From Plantago ovata (taxonomy: Eukaryota; Streptophyta; Magnoliopsida; Lamiales; Plantaginaceae), in assembly GCA_028274465.1 (NCBI GenBank), contig CM051455.1, positions 124,407,462 through 124,471,461 on the forward strand: DNA of 64,000 nt, given 5' to 3'. The notes beneath the pieces were generated by a model. It did not search any database, was not told the DNA's origin, and worked only from the letters and a program-made list of their open reading frames with translations. Each line of letters begins with the position of its first letter. Within the stretch, counting starts at the first letter, position 1. This document shows positions 1 through 11,700 of this stretch, in pieces. A program made the translations under genes and the position numbers.

Positions 1-835
1 CACATACCCTTCAAATACTCTTTACTGCCATTGATACGTTCCAAGACTTAAAGCTTGAAAAAGCTACTTGTGAAGAAGTAGAACTTACACGGCTAAGAAA
101 TTAGTTAAGTGTTCTTTCATTCGAACAAGAACAAGTCTTGACACCAGAAACAATCAAACTTGTTTACTGCAAAGTATTCAAAGTTCTGTTTCTTAGATTA
201 CTTGTTGTAACTAAATAAGTTATAATTAAGTTATCTCATCCCAAACCTCTCTAACTGAAAATACACCCTTTCAGGCGTGATATTCAGGGGGAACTTAATC
301 GAGCATAGTGTTGCTGATTAAAAGTCCCAAGTTTGGTGGAGAACAAGGTTTCGTTCTCTAGTTAGGTTGGAAACGAAGCAAGTGTGCTTTGGTTTCTGTT
401 TGAATCGCTCTAGATAGGTGTTGTAAGGAACCTCAAACTTGTCTTAGTGGATTCAGTCCTAGAAAGGACAAAGTGGATTAGTTGAGAGATTACGCCACTC
501 TCAGATACCACTATAAAAGTGTTTGTGTGATTTACTTACTGCATTTAGTTTTCAGCAAAGCATATCTATCTGTACACAGCCACTCACTTCACTTGCTGAA
601 ACTATCACTTACTGACAAAGCACTTATTGTATCAAAGACTTCCGCGCTCTGATTTTAAGTATCAGCAAAACTCGTTACTGAGAAGTAACTTGCGCTTGCT
701 GAGAAAGTTAAGTATCAGCAAACTCATTACTGAAAAGTAATAAGTCCTTGCTGAGAAAGTTTTTAAACGACGAAAGTTTGAAAAGACTATTCACCCCCCC
801 CTCTAGTCTTTCCTTGTTGTTTAAAGGGACCAACA
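1..835 (+). repeat. A1 5' LTR (3' portion only)
   Basis: It matches positions 38310-39148 almost base for base and ends in CAACA just before the primer site. It holds two nested palindromes near its end (663-701 and 716-753) and a C-run at about 793. The first ~730 bp of the LTR, including its TATA box, lie left of the window. Confidence 0.92.
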
Positions 836-837
836 AG

Positions 838-849
838 TGGTATCAGAGC
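838..849 (+). other. A1 primer-binding site (initiator tRNA-Met)
   Basis: TGGTATCAGAGC lies 2 bp after the LTR end. It is the standard Copia complement of the 3' end of initiator tRNA-Met. Confidence 0.9.
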
Positions 850-947
850 TGGAGGTTCTTTAACCTTCAACACTGAACCTAGATCCCCTTAGGTGCTTTC
901 CGTAAATCACTCTCACTTGATCAGTTTGGTAGTCTTTTGCTGACAGG

Positions 948-1499
948 ATGTCTTTAGGTGACGCTCCCTTGCTGAAGCTGGAAAACTACGAAAAATGACG
1001 AAACAACATGATGCTACATCTTGAGGCCATTAGTGATGAGATGGTTACCGTCATTAATGATGGACCTATCAAAATCACTAAGGTTCAGTTGATACTATCT
1101 TAGGCGAACCAGTTGATACTGTCGTTCCAAAACCAAGAGAGGAATGGACTTCCGACGAAGCCAAGAGATTCCGTCTTGATGGCCAAGCAAGAAACATCAT
1201 CATTTGATCAACTCCAGATACTATACAGTGCAAACTGTGGGGTGCTAAAACTGCTAAGGAAGCTTGGAAAATGGTTCAAGATCTTTGTGCTGGATCTGAC
1301 AAAACCAAGGAAAACAAACTCGAAGTGCTGAAGTTAAAGTTCCAGAACTTTAAACAAGGTACAAATGAGTCACTGGAAGACTTGGACTTCAGATTCACAA
1401 CTCTAGTGAGTGAGATGCCAGCCTTGGGTGTTGGAAATCTTTACTCAGATTCTGAGAAGGTGAAAACCATCATCAGAAGTATGAACCAAGAATGGATCC
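948..1499 (+). pseudogene. A1 gag, N-terminal part (broken)
   Basis: This is the start of the nucleocapsid polyprotein of the Sirevirus-type element. ATG at 948 starts MSLGDAPLLKLENYEK, the same start as the A2 copy at 40839. The copy is dead: codon 17 is TGA where A2 has TGG, a segment of about 18 codons present in A2 is missing near 1084, and TGA appears again near 1206. The intact stretch 1271-1499 carries the UBN2/gag-like region ending SMNQEWI. The reading frame is then cut by a solo LTR at 1500 and resumes after the target-site copy at 2763. Confidence 0.85.
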
Positions 1500-2762
1500 T
1501 GATGAATGTGTATTTTACACTTTCATTCGAGTCTTTTTCACCTAATTTAGCTATCCTCTATGATAATTTAGCTATATTTTAGTACATTTTATTAGAATAC
1601 TGTCACGTTTCCCTTTAGATTTTATTTTATAGGTTTTGGTTGAAATTCGGAGATTTCGGGGCAATTATATTGAAGTCTACAAGGATTTGGTGTTCCAGAA
1701 GCCTATTTGGAGTATCTGAAGGTTTCCGGATAGGATTTGGAGTCTAGGGGACGAATCTGGAGGTTAGAAGGCTACTAGAAGTCATAAACCGAGTCCGAAA
1801 AGGTGAATAAATCCAAATCCGCATCAAAAAACTCGGAAATTCCGCGAAATACTGGGGGGCGAACCGCCGCATCACGGGGCGAACCGCCCCGGAGTTTTTT
1901 CGGGCCTATATATAGTGCTCAGTTTTCTCTCCGAAAATCATATCTTTCCAAGCCTACTTTCTCACCTCTCTCTATAGTTTTAGGTAGGAACTTCCCGGGG
2001 CCTATCCTGGGAGTTCCATAGCTTAGGGGATACTTTTTCATAGCAGATTGGAGCGCGTAGGATCGCAATCATCCGGAGATTGACAACCTTCGGTAACTTT
2101 GTATCTTACAGTTTTTATCTACTTATTTTATTCTTCTTTCAATATGTTTTCTTCTATGATTGCTATTGATTGCATGCCTATTATGAGTAGCTAAACTTAT
2201 CATTGGTGGTAGTATGTGAATTCTTAGCGAGGGAAGATAATCATGCTAATGGCTATATCGCGCATTATACTCCGTGTCATTGCTTTATTTCGTTGATCAG
2301 TTACAACCAAAATTCTCGTATGTTGTATTGATTATTATGCACGCATGGACACTAGTCGACCATCAGACCAATTATCTTCGTAGTGTTGAATAATTACGGA
2401 ACACATTAGGACAATCGTTGTTGACTAGTCAGACCAAATTATCATCGTAGTGCTTAATACTTGCAACAGGACACAAGATTGATTCAAAGATCTCTATGCA
2501 AGACCGAGGAATTTATGCATGATTATCGACCCATTATGTTAAGAAGGACCATACTATCACCAATCTCCATTATCTGCTTGAAACCCCCTTTTGCTTTCTA
2601 TCTGCTGTTTTATATTCTTAATTAGATTTGATAAAGCTAGTATAGTCCTGAGAGAACGACACTAGAGTCATTCTACTGCTACACTACGGTTTTCGTTGTA
2701 GTTGGGGATTGCCTTTGGCTAAATAACAAATTTATTTGATTGACCTTGACAACGTTTCATCA
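1500..2762 (+). mobile_element. C0: solo LTR of the Athila-like family C
   Basis: A single 1263-bp LTR runs from TGATGAATG to TTTCATCA, with GATCC on both sides (1495-1499 and 2763-2767). No internal sequence remains, so it is the product of LTR-LTR recombination. It keeps the promoter layout of the family: two GGCGAACCGCC-type palindromes (1857-1868, 1876-1890) followed by TATATATA at 1907-1914. Host gag sequence continues on both sides. Confidence 0.93.
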
Positions 2763-4599
2763 GATCCACACTCAGAACTTCTACTACAATCAAGGAATGC
2801 CAGACATTACACCAACAGAGTTGTTCTCTCATCTTGCTACTGTCAACTACGAGACAAAGCAAAGAGAAAATGTGTTTGCAGAAAAATCACAAAACATTGC
2901 TCTTGCTGCAAAGCCGTCATCTTCTGAAAGAAGAATGATAAAGAGCCTGCTGATGAAAATGCTTTGGTTGTTAAAAATATGAAGAAATTCATCAGTAAGG
3001 AACTCGAAAGGCGAAAAGCAAAAGAGAAGCTGAAAAAGCATCTTGGTAACAACTACCATAAGTACAAGAATGAAACTAGCTCGCTGAACAAGCAGACTCA
3101 GCAAGCAACCTCATCAGATGAACCAGCAGTTGGAAATGATCTCTGCTTTTACTGCAGAAAGCCTGGACACTTCAAAGCAAATTGTCCTTTGCTCAAAGGC
3201 AAATCTGCTGAAAAGAAGAAGAAGTTTAAAAGAGCTTTATTGCTGAAGAAAAGAAGAAGCTTCAAGAAAAAATTGATGCATTGTGCATTGATACTAGCTC
3301 CGAAGACAGTGAGGAAGAAAGCTCAGACACTGACGATGAAGAAGCCACTCTTGACGTAGAGATTTGCAAGGATGTTTGTGGAATAGCCATGTAAGCTTAT
3401 CCAGATGTGTCAAACTACGAGTTCTGCCTCATGGCCGGTCAGGTAAACAATCCTACCTCTGACTCTGACTCAGAAAGTGAAGACGATATTGACCTTGACA
3501 AGATTCAAGGAGAAATCGAAAGATTTGAGAAAACTCTGAGCAAACAACAAGAGAAACTACAGAATGCTAAAACTCTGACCAAGCGGACTACTGAAAAGTA
3601 TGTCTTGCTGAATGAAGAGACAGAAGAAAAGGATGCTGAAATAAGGCGTCTCAAGAAGTTGATTGCTGAAGTTACAGAGAAGAATTCTCAAATGGCAATA
3701 GAATTGGAAGAGTATCAGTCCTCAATTCTAAAGTTACTTGCTGAAATCCAAAAAATGAAAAAGATGAAAATCAATTTCAAATCTTATGCTGATGCAAGTA
3801 ATACGCTGACTCAACTAAACTCTTATTTGAGAGATCCATCTCAGAAAGAAGGTTTAGGTGCAACGTATGAAGGTGATGACGTAATAATCTTGAGTAAAGA
3901 CAAATCACCGATTTCCTTTGTACGCACTACTGATAGTGGTCAACCAGAACTCTATCAGTTTGGTCAATCTAAGGCTGCTGAAAAATGCAATCAAGTACTT
4001 ACGACCGTAAAGCCCGCTGTTGCTACTCAAAGTAACAAGACTTCAAAAGGAAAACAGGTTGCTGAAAAGCAAACTGTAAAGAAAAAGGAAGCTGTAAAGC
4101 ATTCCGCCAAACAAGTTGCTGAAAAGCAATTTGTTTAGTCAAAAGGCAAGATTACTAAAAGTAATCAGAAGACCTTTGCTGACAAACCTGAATCAAGTAA
4201 GGTTGCTGACACAAAAGCTCAGCATTCTCCGAAAAGTGGACTCGGTTTCAAAACCAAGCAAAGTCAACTCTTTCACGAGTATAAGCAAAGTCAGCAAAGA
4301 TACTTCAAAAGATGAACAAAATCAAGCCTAAGAGTTCCGAAAAGACTCAAAATGCTAGGGCTAGAAGGAACCTTGCTAGAAAAGAACTTACTCAAAAGTA
4401 TGTTCAGCAAAAAGGTCAACCGAGCAACACACCACATCAGAAAGTGGACTTGATCAGCACGAATCAAAAGTCTTTTGACTCAAAACCTTCTAGTTCCTCA
4501 GCAAGTAGAAAACAAGTCAAAGTTGAAAAACTTAAGACTTGGGTTTCCACCGGACGCATTCTTGAACATGTTAATGGACATCCAACATTGGATAATTAA
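2763..4599 (+). pseudogene. A1 gag, C-terminal part with zinc knuckle (broken)
   Basis: The gag of A1 continues after the solo LTR. A CCHC zinc knuckle, CFYCRKPGHFKANC, lies at about 3144-3185, preceded by a Lys-rich segment. From 3407 to 4135 there is an acidic, heptad-like stretch (EIERFEKTLSKQQEKLQNAK) that looks like a coiled coil. Such a long C-terminal extension is usual in Sirevirus gag. Frames change near 2960, 3360 and 4300, and there is a TAG at 4136. The segment 4312-4599 is basic, Ser/Gln-rich and of low complexity, linking gag to the protease. Confidence 0.8.
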
Positions 4600-4604
4600 C
4601 TTGT

Positions 4605-5221
4605 TTGCTCTTGATTGTGCAGACTTCAGCCACGGAGACAAACGATGCAATCTGGCACTTTGACAGTGGTTATGGAAAGCACATGACGGTTAACAAGAAT
4701 AACCTTATAAACTATAGACGGTGGTCTAAAGGTCCAACAAAAAGGGTTGCTGGTGGAGGCTCTGGTTCTACAAAAGGCTATGGTGACGTGAAGTTAGGAT
4801 GCATTACCATTACGGGAGTTCTTTATGTAAAAAATCTTAAGTTTAATCTTTTCAGCATGAGTCAATTTTGCTGACAAAGCATATTTCATCAAAATCAAAA
4901 GTGATGAATGTAAACTTATAGATTTCGAGACAAAGAAGGTTATTATGATTGTAAGAAGATCAGGAGGCTTGTACACCGTAGATTGGTTTTCAGTAATCGT
5001 TGAAAAATGCCTTGTCTCAGATCACGATTGCCTTGCTGAAAAAGCATAGTTATGGATAAACGAACAAGTCATCTAAACTTCAAGACGCTGAATAAGCTGT
5101 CTAAAAAGGCACTTTTAGTTGGATTACCTAAGGTTACTTTTAAGAAGGATGGTGTTTGCAATGCATGTCAGCAAGGAAAGCAAACCAAATCTTCTTTTAA
5201 GAACAAGGCAGTACCGTCAAC
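4605..5221 (+). pseudogene. A1 pol, protease and GAG-pre-integrase part (broken)
   Basis: The aspartic protease active site is HFDSG, with Asp at 4662-4664 in the Copia pattern W-x-x-DSG. It is followed by the family-typical end LKFNLFSMSQF. A frameshift near 4873 and a stop near 5047 break the frame. From 5052 the GAG-pre-integrase region follows (RTSHLNFKTLNKLSKK, then CNACQQGKQTKSSF, the zinc-binding Cys pair). The reading frame is cut at 5221 by B1, with TCAAC duplicated, and continues at 15085. Confidence 0.85.
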
Positions 5222-7254
5222 TGATAGTGTATATGTCCTAGAGACAGTCCTTACAAAGGGCATGGTGCCCTTATAGAGGGCATATATGTACTATTACACA
5301 GGTCAACGTAATATAATATATGTTTGTTGCATTTTACTATTGAGTATCGCTTTCATATTTATATTACACCAGGCTGCAGCATGTCCCCTCGGATAGATGA
5401 CCGATCACACAGTTAGTGGGAGCTATGTGAGTTATCATCTATCCCAAACTCTCCCTAGTCGTGGTTCATCTCGGATGTGGGGGTCTGAATGAACCTGACA
5501 AGACTAGTATGCGTGGAGGTTATACTTGTTGGAGAATGTGTGAGCCGATCCCACGGCCACGGAACGGATTGTTGGACAATCGAGAAACGTTCCCATAACT
5601 GCGCATAGTTGTTCGAAGAAGCTTTATCGAACGATGGAAGTACCCACCGGACACTCCCATCGATGTATACTCTACACCGAAGTGTCTATGGGAACCGGTG
5701 AGTTGTCGAAGTGATGCCATTCGTCCTTTGTACTTACAGGACTTTATCATCACATTTGTTGCCCCATATCCTTGGTGGACCCGTCGATGTCAGCTCTGAA
5801 TAAGCAGCTGACCTAAGACACGATCCAGGATTATGGCTAAATACAAATGGGGGTGATAAGTGATTCTGTGAAGGATTCATCTCTCAAGTGTAGCACAGGA
5901 GAGCACTGCTCATAGTCTGCATAGTTGTGTTGGTAAAGTCACTGGCCAGTGCAAATGATATATTATGATGGTCATAAGTATATCTTAACCAAGCAACTCC
6001 CTGAGACGCCCGTGGATATATTATTGGGATAGACACTTCATGGATCCTAGATACATTCGAGCAAGTCAGATGAAGGGACGTTACCATCGCCGCGTTGAGC
6101 GCAACAGGCTTCGCAACGAAAGGGTTAAGCTTTGAGAAACCTCTCAAACGTCCTCACGTATTAATATTGCAAATGGAACCGTCAAGGAATTCCATGTTTC
6201 CTAGTCTAGGACTTGCTTAATACGGTGAGGCCCTATGAGTCACACTATGTGGTGATTCAGTCTATCAGAATATCCTTGAAGATGGAATCGCAATTAATTT
6301 GGAATTAATTGTGATTGATGGATTATAATTGATTTGGAATTAATTATAATAATTGGTGGCTCAATTAATGATTTGGGATTATTAATTGAATTGGCTAATT
6401 AATTGTATTTTATGTAAATACAATTAAAGATTATATATTGGAAATATAATGGAGGTTTGATTAGAAAGGATGTGTTAATTTAGAATTAACATATGCACTT
6501 GGGCAAAATCTACTTGGAGTTTGGATTGCCTTAGAAATATAAGTGGGTCCCAAAAGTGGGACCCACCTCCCGTAGGACAAGGCGCGCGCGCGCGCGGCTA
6601 GATAAGGGGAAGGAGTTCGACTCCTTCCTCTATTAGAAGTCCAAGGGATAAGTTAGATTTTCCTAATTGAGTTTTAATTTGATTGGGAATGAATCTAGAC
6701 TTGATATTGGTTTCCTTGTGCGATAAGAATTAGATTCTTATTTCTTTACGAAGTCTAATTGTTTATGCTTTAGGCTTCTATAGACTACTATATATAGTAA
6801 ACTATTAGAGAGTTTTTGACAGAGACTTTGACAGTCATTCTACCCAGTTTTCTTAGAGAAAATAAAAACTCTCCCCTCCTCCTAGCCTCACGCGCGCGCA
6901 CCACCACCTGGAGGAATTGCTGCCCTGTCTTCTTGGTCACATAAAGAATATCCTAGCATTCTTCCGATAGGTTGTTCATCCGTGGATACCAAGGTTGAGG
7001 TTCTAGGAGCTGGAAACTAACTCTTATTGTCTTGCAGATATAAGGAGCATTGTAGATATCTTCGACTTTGACGAAGGAGAAGATACACCGGATTATTACG
7101 AAGACTTGGAAGCTGCTTTGGAAGTAAGGTTAGTCTTCTAATTGACGTGTTTATATATATACGACATATGCATAATCAATTAACCTGTATGTTAAGAAAA
7201 TTATTGAAATTCCGCTGCGTACCCTAGGGGTAACTCTGACCGTATTTTCTTACA
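5222..7254 (+). repeat. B1 5' LTR
   Basis: It runs from TGATAGTG to CTTACA (2033 bp). A TATA box TATATATA is at 6789-6796. It contains a (GC)n run with a preceding GTCCC/GGGAC hairpin (about 6547-6594) and the palindrome GAAGGAGTTCGACTCCTTC at about 6610-6628. It lacks a block of about 37 bp after 5383 that is present in the B1 3' LTR (near 13172) and in B2. Confidence 0.93.
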
Positions 7255-7255
7255 G

Positions 7256-7267
7256 TGGTATCAGAGC
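7256..7267 (+). other. B1 primer-binding site (initiator tRNA-Met)
   Basis: TGGTATCAGAGC lies 2 bp after the LTR end, as in A1. Confidence 0.9.
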
Positions 7268-7435
7268 GAGGTTAATTGATTACGTATATACGTATATATA
7301 TTGTATTATTTTGTAGATATGTGGATGCAATTGATTCTATGATAAATTCGATTTTCAAAAGTTTTGTTTTTTATATAAATTTGGAATTTATATTTTTTCA
7401 AAAAAAAACAAATTTAAATATATATATATTTTTCG

Positions 7436-7640
7436 ACAGGGCCGCCTGCGCGACGCAAGCAGCCGCCGGCGCCTGCGGCCGCAGGCGCTCGGGAGCCTGC
7501 GGTACCGCAGGCGCCTGCACCCGAGGCGCCGGTGCCCGCGTGCCGCGGGCGCCGGTCGCCCCGGGGCCGCGACGCCGGTACACGCGTGCCGCGGGCGCCG
7601 GCCGCCCGGGGCCGCTGGCACCGGTGGGAGGTCCCGTCCC
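7436..7640 (+). repeat. GC-rich palindrome cluster in the B1 leader
   Basis: About 200 bp of nearly pure G+C sits inside AT-rich leader. It is built from short palindromes such as CCTGCGGCCGCAGG, GCCTGCGGTACCGCAGGC and repeated GCCGCGGGCGCCGG. All frames are open here because of composition, and no protein is implied. The surrounding leader 7268-8787 shows no gene. Confidence 0.8.
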
Positions 7641-8214
7641 ACGTTTTCAAATAAAAAAAAAGAAATTATATATATTTTCGGGTTGGACCCAAAATCGAAT
7701 TTTTGAAAGTTTTGTGGATTGAATTTTATATTTGAAATATAAATATGATTTAATTGTAATTGTTTTAAACTAGGGGATTAAATTTAATTAGTATAAACTT
7801 AAAGGGATTATTTGTAATTTCTCAATTTATTGTTTATTGCAAATTAGTCCTTCTACTTTTGAATTTTAGATTTAACACCTCCAAGGTTTTCAAAATTACA
7901 ATTAAGTCCTTCGGGTTTTCGAAAATTGCTACGTGGTCAATAGAATTTTCGAATGTTCAATCTAGTCCAAATTTTCAATTATTTCATAGAGATTATAAGT
8001 ATGGGATTATAATTTTCATAATGAAATTATGAAGTCATTTGTCATCAATATAGGCTACTACTTGTTTCATATGCTCGATATGCTATTGTTTGACAATGCA
8101 TGTTTAAATACCATGTTTTTACATTCCGTTCGACCACTATGCATGCGAGGGTAGGCGGCGCCCTCTTATATGTTTTATTTTGTGATAACACTTTAAACTC
8201 ATTCTCGTCTGTTA

Positions 8215-8217
<3 letters not shown>

Positions 8218-8295
<78 letters not shown>
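8218..8295. repeat. (TA)n microsatellite in the B1 leader
   Basis: An uninterrupted TA run of about 78 bp lies between the primer site and gag. It is missing from B2, where a deletion covers it. Confidence 0.95.
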
Positions 8296-8299
<4 letters not shown>

Positions 8300-8787
8300 T
8301 TCTGAGATGCTTTCCATAGGGTGCTTTAATTCTGAACTTTCATTGCGTTTTCTTGTATTGGCGACCTCGTCTTACAGACTCGCAGTAATCGTCAGATTAG
8401 AGGAAGCCTATGGTTATGACTTACTGCATATTGTATCTAGCGACCTCGATAGGTACAATATGTAGGGCATCGGGTTAAATTAGATTTAACAACCAAGAGT
8501 TGCGTGACGCAATTGGATAGTCTTACTAGTCCTACCGGTCATATTATGCTATGCGACCAGCCCCCGTTGGAGTATGGCATAATATGGATTTGGATCTTGG
8601 CCACTACGGTAACTTGTTGGACAATACCCGTATGTTTGTTGTGGGGACAAGCATACGTGAAAATAGTGGGAGCTAAACAACTAAAGGACCTTGTTGTTTA
8701 GTTATCTTGACTGTGTATTTAGAGATGATATTTCAATAGTTGATTTATTGCTTTCCTTCTATATTATTTCTCCTTAGGATATTAGAT

Positions 8788-11700
8788 ATGGCGAGTATCT
8801 CGCTCCGTGCTGTCTTGGAGAAGCAAATTTTAACCGGACCAAACTTCCTAGATTGGATCAGGAATATACGTTTGGTGCTGAGGTACGAAAAGATTGAGTA
8901 CGTCTTGGACGAGGTCATTCCCGTGTGCCCCAAAAATCAGACTGCCGATCAGGTTGCTGCTTGAAATCAAGCCAACAAGGCAAGGTCTGATAAGCATCTT
9001 GAGGATGCTAAATCCGCGCAGTGTATTATGCTGGCGGCAATGAGCAATGAGCTGCAGAGGCAACATGAAAGCATGTTGCCGTATGAGATGTTAAAACATC
9101 TTGAGTCGCTCTTTAAGACGACAACTAGAAGTGTTGAATTTGATTTGATCAAAGACATACACAGATGCAAGCTCAGTGAAGGAGGGAACATGTCTGAGCA
9201 TGTTCTCAAAATGATTGGTCTCTTTGAAAAGCTTGCCGATGTCGGCGTTAAGCTAGAGAACAAGATCATGGTGATCTTTGTCCTTCAATCATTGCCGAGT
9301 TTGTATTCGTAGTTCATCATTAATTACACGATGAATGCGAAGGACATAACACTGCCTGAACTTCATAATCTGCTGAAGACATATGATCAAACTCTTCCTA
9401 AGAAGGAAAAGTCGATCATGCTTGTTGGGCAACCGTCTAACTCAAACCCGAAAAGCAAAGGTGCTAAGGGTAAGGAAAAGTCGGGAGCCAAGGCTAACAC
9501 TTGGAGTGATAAGCCAAAGCGTCCGAACCAGAAAAGGAAGTTCAAGAGAAGCGGAACGGTGCGCACAAATGAATGTCTTTTCTGTAAGCAGAAAGGACAT
9601 TGGAAGAATGATTGCCCAAAGCTTAGGGCAGATCAAGCCAAGAAGTCATCGGCTTCTGGCTCAGGAATGTTTGTTATTGAAATGAACATGACTACTTTTG
9701 ACTCCAATGGTTGGGTATTAGATACAGCCCGTGGCTCACACATTTTTAATAATGTGCAGGGGCTAATTGATCACAGGCTAGTCAAGCAAGGTGAAATCGA
9801 CTTGCATGTTGGAAACGACAATCCAGTTGAAGCCAAACGCGTTGGACGCAACAAGATAGATTTACCTTCGGGACAATGTTAAGAACTTGATAATGTTTAT
9901 TTTGTTCCATCCATTGTCAGAAATATTATTTCCATTCCATTGTTAGACAATATGGGTTTTTCCTTTCGATTTGCGAATAATACTTGTTATTTTTCATTAA
10001 ATGATCAGTATTATGGAAAGGCTTGCTTGGTGAATGGTTTATATATTTTGCAAAGTAGTCTACCTTTATTTCAAATACATAACAAACAACAGTCTTCAAG
10101 TAAGAAGAATAATCCATCTTATCTATGGCTAGGCCATATCAATGAAACACGGATTCAAAGACTAAGGAAGTTGGACTACTTAGAACCATTTGATTTCGAA
10201 TCATATGGTACATGTGAATCTTGTGTTAAGGGTAAGATGACGAACAAACCTTTTGTTGGACAAGGTGTTCGTGCCACTCGCTGCTTAGAGCTCATACATA
10301 ACGATGTATGTGGACCGTTTAAAGTCCATGCGCGTGGGGGTTATCCTTACTTCGTTACCTTTACTGACGATTTCTCAAGGTATGGGTATATTTATCTTAT
10401 GAAGAATAAATCCGAGACCTTTGGGAAATTCAAGGAGTTTAGGAATGAGGTCGAGAATGAATTGAACCTAAGGATAGTCACTCTTCGATCAGATCGAGGA
10501 GGTGAATACCTTAGTGAAGAATTTATCGATTACTTGAAGGAAAATGGGATTCAATCGCAATGGACTCCTCCTGGAACACCACAGTTAAACGGTGTGTCTG
10601 AGAGGAGGAATCGAACCCTATTAGACATGGTAAGATCAATGATTGGATTCTCGACTCTCCCAAAGTATCTGTGGGGATATGCACTACAAACTTCAATCTA
10701 CATTCTGAACCGTGTACAATCTAAATCAGTGGACAAAACTCCTTATGAGTTATGGAAGGGAAAGAAGCCTTCACTAGGCTATCTTAGACCTTGGGGATGT
10801 CCTGCGATAGTCAAGCTGATGCTCATTGATAAGTTAGATGCCAAGGGTGTCAAAGTATATTTCATAGGCTATCCTCGTCAGATGAGAGGCTATGAATTCT
10901 ATCATGCTGAAGATCACAAGGTGATCGTGTCTAGAAACGTGAAGTTTTTAGAAGCTGAATACCTCGAAGAAGAGAGGTTAGATGATATGATAGAACTTGA
11001 AGAAATTCAAGACTTTGACACGCGCGAACATGAGGTCTCAAAATCTTCTGATTTGGACTCAAGTTTAGTGGGAGCTTTCGAAGCAGACAAGGGTGATGAT
11101 ATGACACTTGCTAGGCATGTCATAGTCAGTGGGAGTCCTGTGATTAGACCAACAGTTGAAACCAAACCAATAGAACCCGTTGTCAACCAACCTGTGGAAC
11201 AAGTTGCACAAGAGCAGCGTCCCGCAAGGGAACAGGGTCGCGCCCAACGACCAGCTGCATCAGTACCCACTGATAATGTTCGTGTTACACGAAGCCAGAA
11301 AAGAAAAGCACCAGAACAAGTCGAGCTTCGTAGGTCGAAGAGGATCCTAAGAGGACCTCAGAAGAAAAGCCTTATGATAGAAGACATCAGTGAACTTGAT
11401 GTCGGTTTATCAGATCGGGAAGATCCCGAGACCTACAAAGAGGCAATAATTGATATTGACTCAGACAAATGGCAAGAGGCCATGGAATTAGAAATGGATT
11501 CAATGTACCAGAACCAAGTTTGGAACTTGGTAGACTTGCCCCAAGGGGTTAGACCAATTGGGTGCAAATGGGTCTTTAAACGAAAGACAGATGCCGATGG
11601 CAAGGTACAAACGCACAAAGCTAGGCTTGTGGCGAAAGGCTACACGGGAAGGTATGGCATCGATTACGATGAAACCTTTTCAACGGGAGCAAAATTGAAG

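Noticed and set aside
5884-6147. Antisense open frame in B LTRs, repeated at 13714-13977 and 42797-43000
   Set aside because: It recurs only because the LTR is repeated. It has no domain, sits inside LTR sequence and lacks a promoter of its own.
7276-7722. Open frames over the GC-rich block of the B1 leader
   Set aside because: All frames are open because stop codons are rare in GC-only DNA; the peptides are Ala/Gly/Arg runs.
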